DNA from: Sphingobacteriales bacterium
Lineage (GTDB): Bacteria; Bacteroidota; Bacteroidia; Chitinophagales; Chitinophagaceae
Direction of reading: 5' to 3'
Assembly (NCBI GenBank): GCA_016192105.1
Contig: JACPUV010000042.1
Span: forward strand, 1 to 64,000
DNA: 64,000 bases
The notes beneath the pieces are model-generated. The model ran no database searches, was not told where the DNA came from, and was given only the letters and a program-made list of their open reading frames with translations. Shown piece after piece: positions 50,421 to 60,679 of the stretch (positions are counted from its first letter, which is position 1; each line of letters starts with the position of its first letter). A program made the position numbers and the translations under genes.

Positions 50421-50973
50421 AACGGATGACGGTTTAATTATCTTCTGATATATGTTTATTAGCTGCAAGCTATGAGTTGAGAGTTGCGAGCTATGAGTTG
50501 CGGGCTGCAGGACCGATAGCTCAATGCAAGCTATCCCAAAAGTCACTATTTAGGAATAGCCGGGAAGTATAGATGTCAATTACTATTTACTTACCATCTT
50601 ATCGTCTTCCCGGCGAAAAAGTACTTTTGAGCTTCTGCTTACTTGTCATCGGTTTACGCCGGGTCCCCTTCGGGAGACCCCGCTACGAAGAAAAAGTCAC
50701 TATTAAGGAATAGCCGGGAAGTATTGATTTCAACAACTATTTACTTACCATCTTATCGTCTTCCCGGCGAAAAAATACTTTTGAGATTCTGCTTACTTGT
50801 CATCGGTTTACGCCGGGTCCCCTTCGGGAGACCCGGCTACGAAGCAACGGATGACATTTTAATTATCGTCTGATATATGTTTATTAGCTGCGAGCTATGA
50901 CTTGCGAGCTACGAGGTTCGGGCTGCGGGCTATGCGTTTCGGGCTGCGGGACCGATACCTCAATGGCTATCCA
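50421..50973. repeat. Nested repeat X-R-R-X': tandem 154-bp repeat R flanked by diverged direct repeats X
   Basis: R copies 50538-50691 and 50692-50845; X AACGGATGAC..TTTAATTATC.TCTGATATATGTTTATTAGCTGC at 50421 and 50846. Confidence 0.88.
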
Positions 50974-51030
50974 CAGGCAGAAAAGCGCTGAAACACCTGA
51001 AAGGGGCATTTTAAACAGAACCGATAAATA

Positions 51031-51066
51031 AAAAGTCCCGGCCTACTGGCGCCGGGACTTTTTATT
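51031..51066 (-). terminator. Bidirectional-looking terminator downstream of the T9SS cargo gene
   Basis: AAAAAGTCCCGGC...GCCGGGACTTTTT. Confidence 0.85.
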
Positions 51067-51080
51067 TGCTGCTCTTTTAT

Positions 51081-53969
51081 TTACAGCACAAGGATCGTTA
51101 TCACACCCATTTCTTTCTCCTGGTTTACCAGGTAGGCCCTGTACACTCCTTTGGGGAGAGTGGCCGGTATGCTGAAGGTCTGGTTGATGAAGCCGGACTG
51201 GATATTCATATTCCACTGGTACACTCTTTCGCCCTGGCTGTTGAATAAGAGTAATCCGTAATACCCCGGTTTCACCTCCTTCACGGTAATCCGCATGGCT
51301 GCTCCCCGGGCAACAGGGTTGGGATACAAACGGAAGCCCTCCCCTACAGACGGCATTGTAAAGGTCTGCTGTGTGCCATAACTTACGCCCCCGCTATTCA
51401 CCGCATACGCTTTATAATAATAGGTGGCGCCCTGTACCAGCCCGTTTAACGGTATGGTATAACTGCCGGCGCTTATTCCTGTTCCGGCCACCGGTGTACC
51501 CGTACCATTGGCAAATCCGTTCACCCCGCTGAACTCAATTCCGTACCCGGTTACAGGGGAACAACCATCAGCAATGACCTGGCCGGCGACCAGGGCAGAC
51601 TCTGTGGTCAGGTTGGCGGCCGTTCCGGTTGCCACGGATGCCGGCGTATTTACCCCGGAACCACTGGCTGCCACGTTTACCGTGCCGGCAAATCCACCTC
51701 CTGCCACCGGGATATTTCCGTTATAAGATTGCACAGCGGCAGGACTGAATTTCACAAATACCTGCTGACTGTAAGTACCACCTGCCTGTGTCAGGCTCAG
51801 CGAGCTGGTATAAGCGCCCCCGGAAGTGACAGAGAAACTATATCCGGCCAGGGGACCCACATTAATATCCGCGTTCGTCAGTAATTCCCCGTTGATCGTA
51901 AAGGAGACCGGGCCGGCCGTACTATTGATACAGGCAGGGCCGAAAGCCGGCAGGGCCGTTGCCGTTAATAAAATGGGAACAGCCGGTGTGCTAAAGCTTT
52001 GCTGCGCCCCATAAGCGGTACCCCCGCTGTTGGTTGCCCAGGCTTTGTAATAGTACACCGTGCTGGCGGCGAGTCCGCTGAGACCGGCAGAGAAATTACC
52101 GCCACCCAGGTTGGAGGCAGCCACCTGCGTACCGGTGCCATCGGGGAAGCCATTGCTGGTACTGTATTCAATACCGTAAGCTGTAACCGCTGAACAACCT
52201 GTGGAGGGTATGCTGCCGGCTGCAGTGGCACTGTTATAGGTAATGGCGGAAGCAGCGCCGGTTGTTACACTGGCCGGGCTGTCAACACCCTCACCGGAAG
52301 CCGCCACATCAACAGGAGCTGCGACACCACCCCCATTTACCTGGATCGTCCCGTCATATACCTGGACCGCGGTCGGCGCAAATTTCACAAATACCTCCTG
52401 GGAAAAAGTCCCCCCGGTCTGTGCCAGGGTAAGCGTGGTTGTATAGGTTCCTCCTGCTGTTGTACTGTAGGTAAACCCTGACAGGGCGCCGACGGTAACA
52501 TCAGCAGTTGTAAGATTGGCTCCGCTGATGGTAAAGGAACCGGGACCTGCTGTCGTATTGATACAAATAGCCCCGAAAGCGGCCAGGGGGGTAACGGTAA
52601 TCGTGGGATCGGGGCTGGCAGTCGTAAAAGATTGCTCTGCTCCGTAACTGGTCCCGGCCGCGCTGGTCGCATAGGCATGATAGTAATATACAGTGGCCAG
52701 GGTAAGCCCGGTCAGGTCCGAACTGAAATTACCCCCTGAGTTATTCGCTGAAGCCACTGCCGTTCCGGTTCCATTGGGAAAACCGGCCGTAGTACTGTAT
52801 TCAATTCCATAAGCGGTCACTGCAGCGCAACCCTCCGCGGTAATCGTACCCGCAACGGTAGCCGTTGTCTGGGTAATAGCGCTGGCGGCACCGCTGGTAA
52901 CTGCCGGGGCTGTATATACACCGGCGCCAGTGGCGGCAGCATTGACACCCGTGGCGGCACCACCGCCTGCCACCGCAATATCGCCATCATAAGACTGGAC
53001 CGCCAATGGGTCAAATTTCACAAATACATCCTGTGAAAAAGTACCACCCGGCTGTGTCAGCGTCAGCGTGGGGGTATAAGAACCTCCCAACGTGGTTGAA
53101 TACGTGAATCCCGTTAAAGCGCCCACTGTTACATCCGCGGTGCTCAGGTTGGAACCGGCGATGGTAAATGAATTCGGGCCGGCTGTAGTATTGATACAAA
53201 CATTACCGAATGCAGCCAGCGGGGAGGAGATACTTAAAGAAGGAGGAACCACGGAAGAGGGGGTTACAGAAGCCCAGGTGGTGCCAACCAATATGGCGTC
53301 CACCCGTGGAGTTGCGGCGGCGGTGGCTGAACCTTGTCTTAAGTAGAACGCTGAAATCGAGGTGGCATCTGTACTGGTGCCGGTTATTCCGGGAATGGTA
53401 GGTGTTGATTCAGTTCCACCCAATGCAGGATTGATCCATATATCGATCTGGTCATCGGTTGTTGTACCGGTATTAAAAGTATATTTTGCAACAAACAAAT
53501 ACGTTGTACCGAATACTCTGGCATTTGTTTCGTACACAACAGCTGAGTTGCTCTTGCTGGCTCCGAAAAAATATCCACCTGCCCCGTCTGATTTGGCATA
53601 TACCCTTAGCGGGAAAATACTGGTGGTTTGAAAGAGACCTGCAAAATAATCACCAGTTTGTGCAGCACTAAGATTCACAAGAAATGATACATAAACTGCA
53701 CCGGTATTTGTGGAGGTGAAAGCCTTATTGACGTCCTCGCCGTTTACGGTCATTGTCACCGCATTGCCCACCCCTGAACCGGGGTGGCCAGAATAAGTGA
53801 GACCAGGCGCAGTAACAGTAATTGCATTTGTTCCGGCACCAGAATGGGCTGTCCATCCGTTTGCAGTTAATGCTTGTCCCACTGTATAACTAAAGTTCTC
53901 CGTGAGTAATTGACTGTTGGCAATTTGAACTGCAAACAAAAGGACAAGAAAAAAATAGAAGCGTTTCAT
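51081..53969 (-). CDS. T9SS cargo protein with three tandem ~210-aa Ig/Fn3-like repeats and C-terminal sorting domain
   Basis: Repeated PLAAFG.ICINTTAGP..FTI.G..L...DV.VG and YGIEYST..GF..GTGT; C-terminal FRLYPNPVARGAAMRI. Confidence 0.88.
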   Translation of the reverse strand: MKRFYFFLVLLFAVQIANSQLLTENFSYTVGQALTANGWTAHSGAGTNAITVTAPGLTYSGHPGSGVGNAVTMTVNGEDVNKAFTSTNTGAVYVSFLVNLSAAQTGDYFAGLFQTTSIFPLRVYAKSDGAGGYFFGASKSNSAVVYETNARVFGTTYLFVAKYTFNTGTTTDDQIDIWINPALGGTESTPTIPGITGTSTDATSISAFYLRQGSATAAATPRVDAILVGTTWASVTPSSVVPPSLSISSPLAAFGNVCINTTAGPNSFTIAGSNLSTADVTVGALTGFTYSTTLGGSYTPTLTLTQPGGTFSQDVFVKFDPLAVQSYDGDIAVAGGGAATGVNAAATGAGVYTAPAVTSGAASAITQTTATVAGTITAEGCAAVTAYGIEYSTTAGFPNGTGTAVASANNSGGNFSSDLTGLTLATVYYYHAYATSAAGTSYGAEQSFTTASPDPTITVTPLAAFGAICINTTAGPGSFTISGANLTTADVTVGALSGFTYSTTAGGTYTTTLTLAQTGGTFSQEVFVKFAPTAVQVYDGTIQVNGGGVAAPVDVAASGEGVDSPASVTTGAASAITYNSATAAGSIPSTGCSAVTAYGIEYSTSNGFPDGTGTQVAASNLGGGNFSAGLSGLAASTVYYYKAWATNSGGTAYGAQQSFSTPAVPILLTATALPAFGPACINSTAGPVSFTINGELLTNADINVGPLAGYSFSVTSGGAYTSSLSLTQAGGTYSQQVFVKFSPAAVQSYNGNIPVAGGGFAGTVNVAASGSGVNTPASVATGTAANLTTESALVAGQVIADGCSPVTGYGIEFSGVNGFANGTGTPVAGTGISAGSYTIPLNGLVQGATYYYKAYAVNSGGVSYGTQQTFTMPSVGEGFRLYPNPVARGAAMRITVKEVKPGYYGLLLFNSQGERVYQWNMNIQSGFINQTFSIPATLPKGVYRAYLVNQEKEMGVITILVL

Positions 53970-54021
53970 TTCGGTTTATTTTGTTTGATAGACTGCCATT
54001 GGCATGGCCATCTCATTTATT

Positions 54022-55539
54022 TTAATTCCAGCTAAATTTCACATCATCAATCCCCGTTGAAGGCCGGTTGCCACTGCCGCTCGTGTTGTTCAGCGCCACG
54101 ATCCGGATCCATATTTTCTGGCTGATATTATTCAGCGAGGATCCGAAATTCACCGTAACCGGGGTGCTGGCAAACATCCCGGGGCCATAGGCGGTAGTAA
54201 GCGCTGCGGGGCTTGTAGTAAGGGTGGTAAAGCTTACCGGGTTATCCCCGATCGCATAATCCACTTTCCAGGTTGTGGTACGCCCTGCGGATGAACCCGC
54301 CCCGTCCAGTGACTGCAGCAGGAATTCCAGTTGCAGGTTACTCTTGCCGCTGGTATTGGCCAGTTGGAAAGCAAATGCATAGCCCGGATCACCTCCTACA
54401 GCTGCGGTACCTGTTTGCCGGGCACCCAATGCCCTGTTGGTGGAAGCATTTTGTACCGTACTGTTTGAATTGAAAGCCAGCCCCGTGGCGGAAGCATAGT
54501 TCTTGAAGCCAAGACTGGTCTGGTTCCAGGCCGTGGGGTTATTGAAATTGGTATTGTAAACGGTGGCTTCATTCCCGATAAAGCCGCTGCTGGCCTCCTG
54601 TTTTACATAAACACCGGCCGGAAGACCTGCAGTTCCGATATTGTCGAAATTAATCAGGAAGGGTGAACTGCCGCTAAGACTGATCTGGCCATCGCCGGAG
54701 GCCGTAGGGCAACGCGGATTGGTGAACCGGATATCGGTGGTATCCCGGATGGTCAGCTGTTTGGTGGAGCCAAAGAATGAATAGACGGCAATGATCTCTC
54801 CATTTCCCTGGGAAACGGGCAACGTGGCAAAATTGCTGTAATTGCTGCTGCGCAAAGTAATCTTGTTTGCCGCCAGGTTGGAGCAGTCCTGTATAATGCG
54901 GTTGCCGGAAGTCGCATCATCCGCATATGCTTTGGAGCGGTCTGCTGACGAAAATTCGTATCCCGCCAGTTTGATCAGGGTACTCACATATTTGTCCTGC
55001 AAATTCGTTGTCAGCTGCGCTACCGTAACCAGCCTGGGAACCAGGGGCTGATTGAGTGCGCCCTTGATGATATGCTGGCCCTGGAGATTCGCTGCAAGCA
55101 GGGTCACCCCGCCCTGGTTGATATAGGGTGTGTCCACCCCACCGCCGAACTGCAGGGTGCCGTTGTATTGTCCCAGGTAGAGCCCTTTCAGTTTTACATA
55201 CAATTTGCGGCCCACCGGGTAATTATTAAAATGGTTGCTGCCTGCCAGGCGAAGCAATACACCGCCGGTGGAATCCTGGATCGCGATCTGCTGGTAATAA
55301 TTTCCGCTTTTATCATCACAGGATACTACGCCTTCGATCACGGCATCATCCGTAATGGCCACCGGTACCCCGGAGGTATAACGTGCTTTCACATCCTTGA
55401 TGCTGATATTGGCCACGATACCCGGCTCCCCGAGGACAGGGGGCTCGGTAAATTTTTTCTGGCAGGAGATAATAAACAAACCGGCAGTCAGCAGCAGGGC
55501 GGCCGGGTTTATCCGTTTATTTTTAAGGTTCAGTTGCAT
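54022..55539 (-). CDS. DUF5689 domain-containing lipoprotein
   Basis: Lipobox FIISCQKK; IKDVKARY...IEGVVSCDDKSGNYYQQIAIQDSTGG. Confidence 0.82.
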   Translation of the reverse strand: MQLNLKNKRINPAALLLTAGLFIISCQKKFTEPPVLGEPGIVANISIKDVKARYTSGVPVAITDDAVIEGVVSCDDKSGNYYQQIAIQDSTGGVLLRLAGSNHFNNYPVGRKLYVKLKGLYLGQYNGTLQFGGGVDTPYINQGGVTLLAANLQGQHIIKGALNQPLVPRLVTVAQLTTNLQDKYVSTLIKLAGYEFSSADRSKAYADDATSGNRIIQDCSNLAANKITLRSSNYSNFATLPVSQGNGEIIAVYSFFGSTKQLTIRDTTDIRFTNPRCPTASGDGQISLSGSSPFLINFDNIGTAGLPAGVYVKQEASSGFIGNEATVYNTNFNNPTAWNQTSLGFKNYASATGLAFNSNSTVQNASTNRALGARQTGTAAVGGDPGYAFAFQLANTSGKSNLQLEFLLQSLDGAGSSAGRTTTWKVDYAIGDNPVSFTTLTTSPAALTTAYGPGMFASTPVTVNFGSSLNNISQKIWIRIVALNNTSGSGNRPSTGIDDVKFSWN

Positions 55540-55572
55540 AAAAATATTTTTGATCATTCTTTCTTTTACTAA

Positions 55573-56283
55573 CTATTGAATATCTGCCGCAGTCCGGATA
55601 CCGATCTGCGTGGCGGTATTATAAATGGACACATAACCGGTAACCGATGTACCGCCGGTGTTTACCGTAATGCCGGAAACGTTCCGCACAAACATGGACA
55701 GTGTACCTGTTGCATCCGTTACATTATAGGTCACTCCCGTCGTATTGGAAGAAGCCTGTGTAATGGAAGTCAGGTTTACGATCTTCACCAGGGAAGAAGC
55801 CCAGGTGTTCTTATTCGCTGTAATTTCTGCCACCGTGGCGGTTCTCGGCGTAATGGGAATGGCACCGCTTACCTGGGTAATATTGGCCTGGGGGATACTC
55901 ATCAGTTCCAGGTCACCATTGTAAAGCGTGAATTTTCCGCCACCCGAAGGAATGATATCTAGCACGGCTCCCATGGGATATACCGGCGAGCCGATAACGG
56001 TGTAGAGATAAATACCGGCGCCGCTTTCATCCTGCAGCCGGTAAACACCCGAAGCTTCATTGGTATTATTGGAAATGACCACTCCCCGGATACGCCGGGT
56101 ACCAACCGGGATCAGGAATTCCCCGCTGCCGGGATACAGGGCCCTGAAATCCGCAAAGCTCATATAGTCGCCGGGGCCCAGGGGATCGGGTCCGGTGGGC
56201 CCGATGGGCTCCTTCTCACAGGAAACAAACAGTACGGCAAAGACCAGTACGGAGAGTGTATGTTTTATTTTTCTGACTATCAT
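55573..56283 (-). CDS. DUF5689 domain-containing lipoprotein
   Basis: Lipobox LFVSCEKE; FADFRALYPG...IRGVVISNNTNEASGVYRLQDESG. Confidence 0.8.
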   Translation of the reverse strand: MIVRKIKHTLSVLVFAVLFVSCEKEPIGPTGPDPLGPGDYMSFADFRALYPGSGEFLIPVGTRRIRGVVISNNTNEASGVYRLQDESGAGIYLYTVIGSPVYPMGAVLDIIPSGGGKFTLYNGDLELMSIPQANITQVSGAIPITPRTATVAEITANKNTWASSLVKIVNLTSITQASSNTTGVTYNVTDATGTLSMFVRNVSGITVNTGGTSVTGYVSIYNTATQIGIRTAADIQ

Positions 56284-56316
56284 AAAATTATTTTTAAACT
56301 CAGTTAAGTTCGGTTA

Positions 56317-58908
56317 TTAAAAACGTAAGGTCATGCTGGCAAAGAAATTCACCCCGTAGGCATAATATAATTTCGGGGGAAACTTGCCAACCTGTACCGG
56401 GTCTGCGGAGGACAGTTGCGCCGCATAACGCAATTGCTCATACCCGCCGGTAACGATATCCTGGTTGTTCAGGATATTATTGACCCCTACATTAAATACC
56501 AGGTAGGTCGGCTTTTTATTCACTTCAAAGTCTTTCGGCAGTTTCCAGGAATACCCACCAAAAAAATCAAGGGTGTATTGCGCATCAAACTTTGTCTGGT
56601 TGAAAATCTCATTCCAGGCATCACTCTTCGGTGCCACAAATTGCAGGGCATCCCAGGTGCGGCGCAGGGGATTCATACTGAGGTAGGATTTATCGAAATA
56701 GCTACCGGTAAGGCTGATAAACCAGAATTTGGGAGAACGGTAATTAAGGCCCAGGCTATAGGCTTCCATCGGGGTGGACGGCAGCCTGAAGTTTTCCGCG
56801 TAAATAACCTGCCTTCCCAAAACGGAAGCGCTGTTATCCACGGTTACGGTCGCATTTTGCTTACTGTCGTAGTAATAACGGCCAAGGGCAGCCGCCGCAT
56901 TTACAGTGAGCGTGGAGCTCAGTTTGGCCTCGATGCCGAATTCCCCGCCGAAATGCAGTTTATCGATCCCGTTGATCGCATAGTTTACAAAATTCTGCTT
57001 CTCGTCATGGTAGAAAGACATCACATCCAGTCCATCCCGGAACCGGGTATAATAACCACTCAGCCTGATTTTGAATTTGGGCGCATTCATGAGATAGCCG
57101 CCTTCCACAGTCTGGATGGTCTCACTCTTCACATTGTCCTGCTGGCTGTTCCGGGTACGGGGAGAGACATATACATTCTCGAAATAAGGAGCGCGGGTCA
57201 GGTAAGCGCCATTGACAAAAACATAATTCCGGCCGTCTATCTTATAGGTCACACCGCCTTTCACGGCATAATCGGTAAACGTATTAACCGTTCCTTTTCC
57301 TTTTGAGTTGTCGGGGAACAGGCCATTGCGGGTGTTACCATCCCGGTGGAATTGCGTATAGGACAGGTTACCGGCCAGGAAGAAATCCACTTTACTGAAC
57401 CGGAACAGGCCCTGGGCCCATCCGGCGATGCGGGATACATTGATCGTATAGTCATACCCGAACTTATCCCCTTTGTACAGGATCCGGTTGGGCTGGTCAA
57501 GATCATACTGGTTGGCTGTATTATCCACCGGGTAATCCCTTTCCGCGAACTGGTTCACATTCACATAAAATTGTCCGCCGAGCAGGTCATCCACTTTTTT
57601 GTAGTAATGATTGTTTTGTTGCTGGTAGGAAGCCCCGGCCGTGAAATCAATATTTTCAGCGAATTTGGTATTGAGCACGGAGTTCACATTGAAGCGGGTC
57701 GTATTGATCACCCTTTCTTCAATGATATAACGGGAACGGAGACCGCTCACATTGTTGCCGGGTATCCCGTTGGCATCGGCAATCGTGGCATAGCTGGCCC
57801 GGTTCACATTATAGAGGTTCTGCCAGTTGATCTGCCGGTAGCTGATATCATTCTTCATCAGGTCATAAAGCAGTTGTCCCTGTGACGGGTCGGTGGCACT
57901 GGCCCAGGTGGAAGTATAGCTCGGCAGGTAACGGTAATAATCCGGGCGTGGGTCCGCCGCATTGTACCAGTCAAAAGCCGTTACACTCCGGTTGCCAAAA
58001 GAATAACCGGCTGCGGTGGTCAGTGTGGTTTTATTATTGATGCGGTAATCATGGGTAAGTATGATTACAGGCTGATGGGTTTTACCGATGCTGGCATTTC
58101 TTTTTTTCCCATTCTGGTAGCCCCAGTTCGGGTTGTAATAATTGGTGCCGGCCAGGTCCAGCATTTCCTGCACGGCTGCCCCCTGGCGCCCATTTTCTGT
58201 TGGTGCGCCAAATGCAGTCAGGGACAAGAGGTGCTTTTGATTAATGCGTTTGTCCACCGCCGCGAAATAACCCCAGCCCTCATAATAGGTACCGGGTACA
58301 TAGCCTTCCCCGGCCCAGCGACGGCTGCCGCTCAGGGAAAAAGCCCAGCCTTTTTTGCTGATCCCCGTGGAATGGGTCAGCATGATCCGGTTATTGTAAT
58401 TCCGGTTGGATGCCGCATAGCTGATGCTGGTTTGCGCCCTTTGTTTGCTGGCCCTCGAATCAATATTGGTATTGCTTCCGATATCACCGAATGTAAATGT
58501 GTTGTTTCGCAGTCCCCAGGAAACATCCCGGTTGCGCATCACATCATTCAGGCCGCCCCATAAACCGAATGGAGTAAACCCGTTGTCAAGGTTATCCATG
58601 GGGATGCCGTTCATGTAAGTGCTGAAAAGATCATTGTCGTACCCGCGGATCCGGAAACGGACCGCGCTGAAATTAAAAGAAGCGGCGGAATAAAAAGGGT
58701 CCCTTCCGGCTGTCAGCAGGGAAGAGATATTCTGGTTGCCGCCATCCCCGAGATCATTTTCATCCAGGGAAACTGTGGGAATATTATCCAGTACCCCGTC
58801 TTTTACCTCATCCAGGCTCGTGGTGTCGTTCTTTGCTGTGGAATCAACCTGTGCGGCAGCCACGAATGTGGCGCAGAGCAGGAGCAGTAGCAGTTTGGTT
58901 TTAAGCAT
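56317..58908 (-). CDS. TonB-dependent receptor
   Basis: Signal peptide, plug-like AVRFRIRGYDNDLFSTYMNGIPM, beta-barrel C-terminus ending ASMTLRF. Confidence 0.9.
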   Translation of the reverse strand: MLKTKLLLLLLCATFVAAAQVDSTAKNDTTSLDEVKDGVLDNIPTVSLDENDLGDGGNQNISSLLTAGRDPFYSAASFNFSAVRFRIRGYDNDLFSTYMNGIPMDNLDNGFTPFGLWGGLNDVMRNRDVSWGLRNNTFTFGDIGSNTNIDSRASKQRAQTSISYAASNRNYNNRIMLTHSTGISKKGWAFSLSGSRRWAGEGYVPGTYYEGWGYFAAVDKRINQKHLLSLTAFGAPTENGRQGAAVQEMLDLAGTNYYNPNWGYQNGKKRNASIGKTHQPVIILTHDYRINNKTTLTTAAGYSFGNRSVTAFDWYNAADPRPDYYRYLPSYTSTWASATDPSQGQLLYDLMKNDISYRQINWQNLYNVNRASYATIADANGIPGNNVSGLRSRYIIEERVINTTRFNVNSVLNTKFAENIDFTAGASYQQQNNHYYKKVDDLLGGQFYVNVNQFAERDYPVDNTANQYDLDQPNRILYKGDKFGYDYTINVSRIAGWAQGLFRFSKVDFFLAGNLSYTQFHRDGNTRNGLFPDNSKGKGTVNTFTDYAVKGGVTYKIDGRNYVFVNGAYLTRAPYFENVYVSPRTRNSQQDNVKSETIQTVEGGYLMNAPKFKIRLSGYYTRFRDGLDVMSFYHDEKQNFVNYAINGIDKLHFGGEFGIEAKLSSTLTVNAAAALGRYYYDSKQNATVTVDNSASVLGRQVIYAENFRLPSTPMEAYSLGLNYRSPKFWFISLTGSYFDKSYLSMNPLRRTWDALQFVAPKSDAWNEIFNQTKFDAQYTLDFFGGYSWKLPKDFEVNKKPTYLVFNVGVNNILNNQDIVTGGYEQLRYAAQLSSADPVQVGKFPPKLYYAYGVNFFASMTLRF

Positions 58909-59064
58909 GATATATTTTTTAAACAAAGAACAAAATTAGTGAGTATCTGCCTGTCCCTGTAAAAAAAAATAAGCCCCTAATAATTTATTAACAGGCAGTA
59001 CTGTCTTTTTTGTCATACCCCGCATGCAATGTTTCAGTATGTTTGTATTCGTTATACCCATGAT

Positions 59065-60114
59065 ATGAACAGAATCATCATCGTATTTTTCCTGTTGATA
59101 AGTTGCGCTTCCCTGTCAGCCCAGAAAAAGGAATATAAAAGCGCGGTCATCGCTTTTTATAACCTGGAAAACCTCTATGACACGGTGGACAATACGATGA
59201 CCAACGATGAGGAATTTCTCCCGAAGGGCGTCCGGAATTACGGAACGGCGGTTTATTTCAGCAAACTGGCTAAACTTGCCACGGTCATCTCACAAATCGG
59301 CACGGAACTCAACCCGGACGGGCCGGCCATCCTCGGGGTGGCGGAAGTGGAAAACGACACGGTACTCAATGACCTGGTGCATCAACCCCTGCTTGTCAAA
59401 AGAAATTATAAAATCGTTCATTACGATTCAAAAGACATCCGGGGGGTGGATGTGGGGCTTTTGTACAACCCGCTTTATTTTACAGTAGAAGCAAGTGATA
59501 AGCTATTTGTGCAGTTGCCCGGAGGTTCCAAAGACGCTTTTTTCACGCGGGATATTCTTTGGGTAAAAGGCAAACTGGGGGGAGAGACGATTCATATCTA
59601 TGTCAACCACTGGCCCAGCCGCAGTGGCGGGGAGGCCCGTAGTGCGCCGGCCCGCAATGCAGCGGCAGCGGTATGCCGGCACCACATGGATTCCATCGCC
59701 AAAGTGGAACCCGGGGCCAAGGTGATTGTGATGGGCGACCTGAACGATGACCCGGTCAATGAGAGTGTGGCGGGTATTATCAATGCAAAGGGGAAAATAA
59801 AGGATGTACGCCCGGGTGGCATGTTCAATCCCTGGGTGGAACTTTATAAAAAAGGGATTGGTACCCTGGCTTACCAGGATGCCTGGGGACTGTTTGACCA
59901 GATCCTTATTTCACAGGCCTGGCTGAATAAGAACCAGCCCGGTTTCTTTTATTACCAGCAACATATCTTTAATAAAGAATACCTGGTCGAAAACCAGGGC
60001 CGTTATAAAGGCTACCCGATGCGCACCTGGGACGGGAATACCTACCGGGGCGGATACAGTGATCACTTCCCTACTTATCTGTTTTTTTTAAAGGAAGTGC
60101 AGCCGGCTAAATAA
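59065..60114 (+). CDS. Endonuclease/exonuclease/phosphatase family protein
   Basis: Signal peptide, AFYNLENLYDT, GVAEVEND, VNHWPSRSGGE, VMGDLNDDP, YSDHFP. Confidence 0.92.
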   Translation: MNRIIIVFFLLISCASLSAQKKEYKSAVIAFYNLENLYDTVDNTMTNDEEFLPKGVRNYGTAVYFSKLAKLATVISQIGTELNPDGPAILGVAEVENDTVLNDLVHQPLLVKRNYKIVHYDSKDIRGVDVGLLYNPLYFTVEASDKLFVQLPGGSKDAFFTRDILWVKGKLGGETIHIYVNHWPSRSGGEARSAPARNAAAAVCRHHMDSIAKVEPGAKVIVMGDLNDDPVNESVAGIINAKGKIKDVRPGGMFNPWVELYKKGIGTLAYQDAWGLFDQILISQAWLNKNQPGFFYYQQHIFNKEYLVENQGRYKGYPMRTWDGNTYRGGYSDHFPTYLFFLKEVQPAK

Positions 60115-60318
60115 GCACTAAATATAAACAGCTCATAATCATTCCCTTGCCCAAGGAATGATGAAATAGCCGCCTGTAAAATTTACAACGGCCCGCTTCA
60201 AGGATTCTGGCTGGAAACTCCTATCTTTGCCGCCCCAAATCTGTGTTCGCAGATTCTTTCCGCCCCGGCGGACTGTCCAATGGGATAAATCGAATTTAAT
60301 AACCAAAAAAACAGGTAA

Positions 60319-60675
60319 ATGAACAATTACGAATTGATGGTGATTTTTACCCCTGTTTTGAGCGATGATGAGTTCAAAGCCGAGCAGAAGAAATATGCGA
60401 AGCTGGTAACCGATGCCGGTGGCTCAATCGTGGCTGAAAACCCCTGGGGACTGAAATCACTTGCGTATCCGATCCAGAAAAAGACAACCGGCCTTTACTG
60501 GGTATTGGAGTACACTGCGCAATCCGACTTCAATGAGAAGCTGAAGATCCAGCTTCTGCGTGACGAGAGCGTGCTCCGTCATTTATGCACTAAACTCGAT
60601 AAATACGCCGTCGAGTACAATGCCAAAAAGAAAAGTGGTGTAAAAACAGGAACCGAAAAAGCAGTGGAGGCTTAA
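60319..60675 (+). CDS. rpsF: 30S ribosomal protein S6
   Basis: [39 protein letters not shown]. Confidence 0.97.
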   Translation: MNNYELMVIFTPVLSDDEFKAEQKKYAKLVTDAGGSIVAENPWGLKSLAYPIQKKTTGLYWVLEYTAQSDFNEKLKIQLLRDESVLRHLCTKLDKYAVEYNAKKKSGVKTGTEKAVEA

Positions 60676-60679
60676 TCAC

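Noticed and set aside
50538-50845. 154-bp tandem repeat considered as a CRISPR array
   Set aside because: Only two long, nearly identical units with no unique spacers and no cas genes
56416-57306. 296-aa plus-strand ORF opposite the TonB-dependent receptor
   Set aside because: Antisense shadow; no recognisable motif
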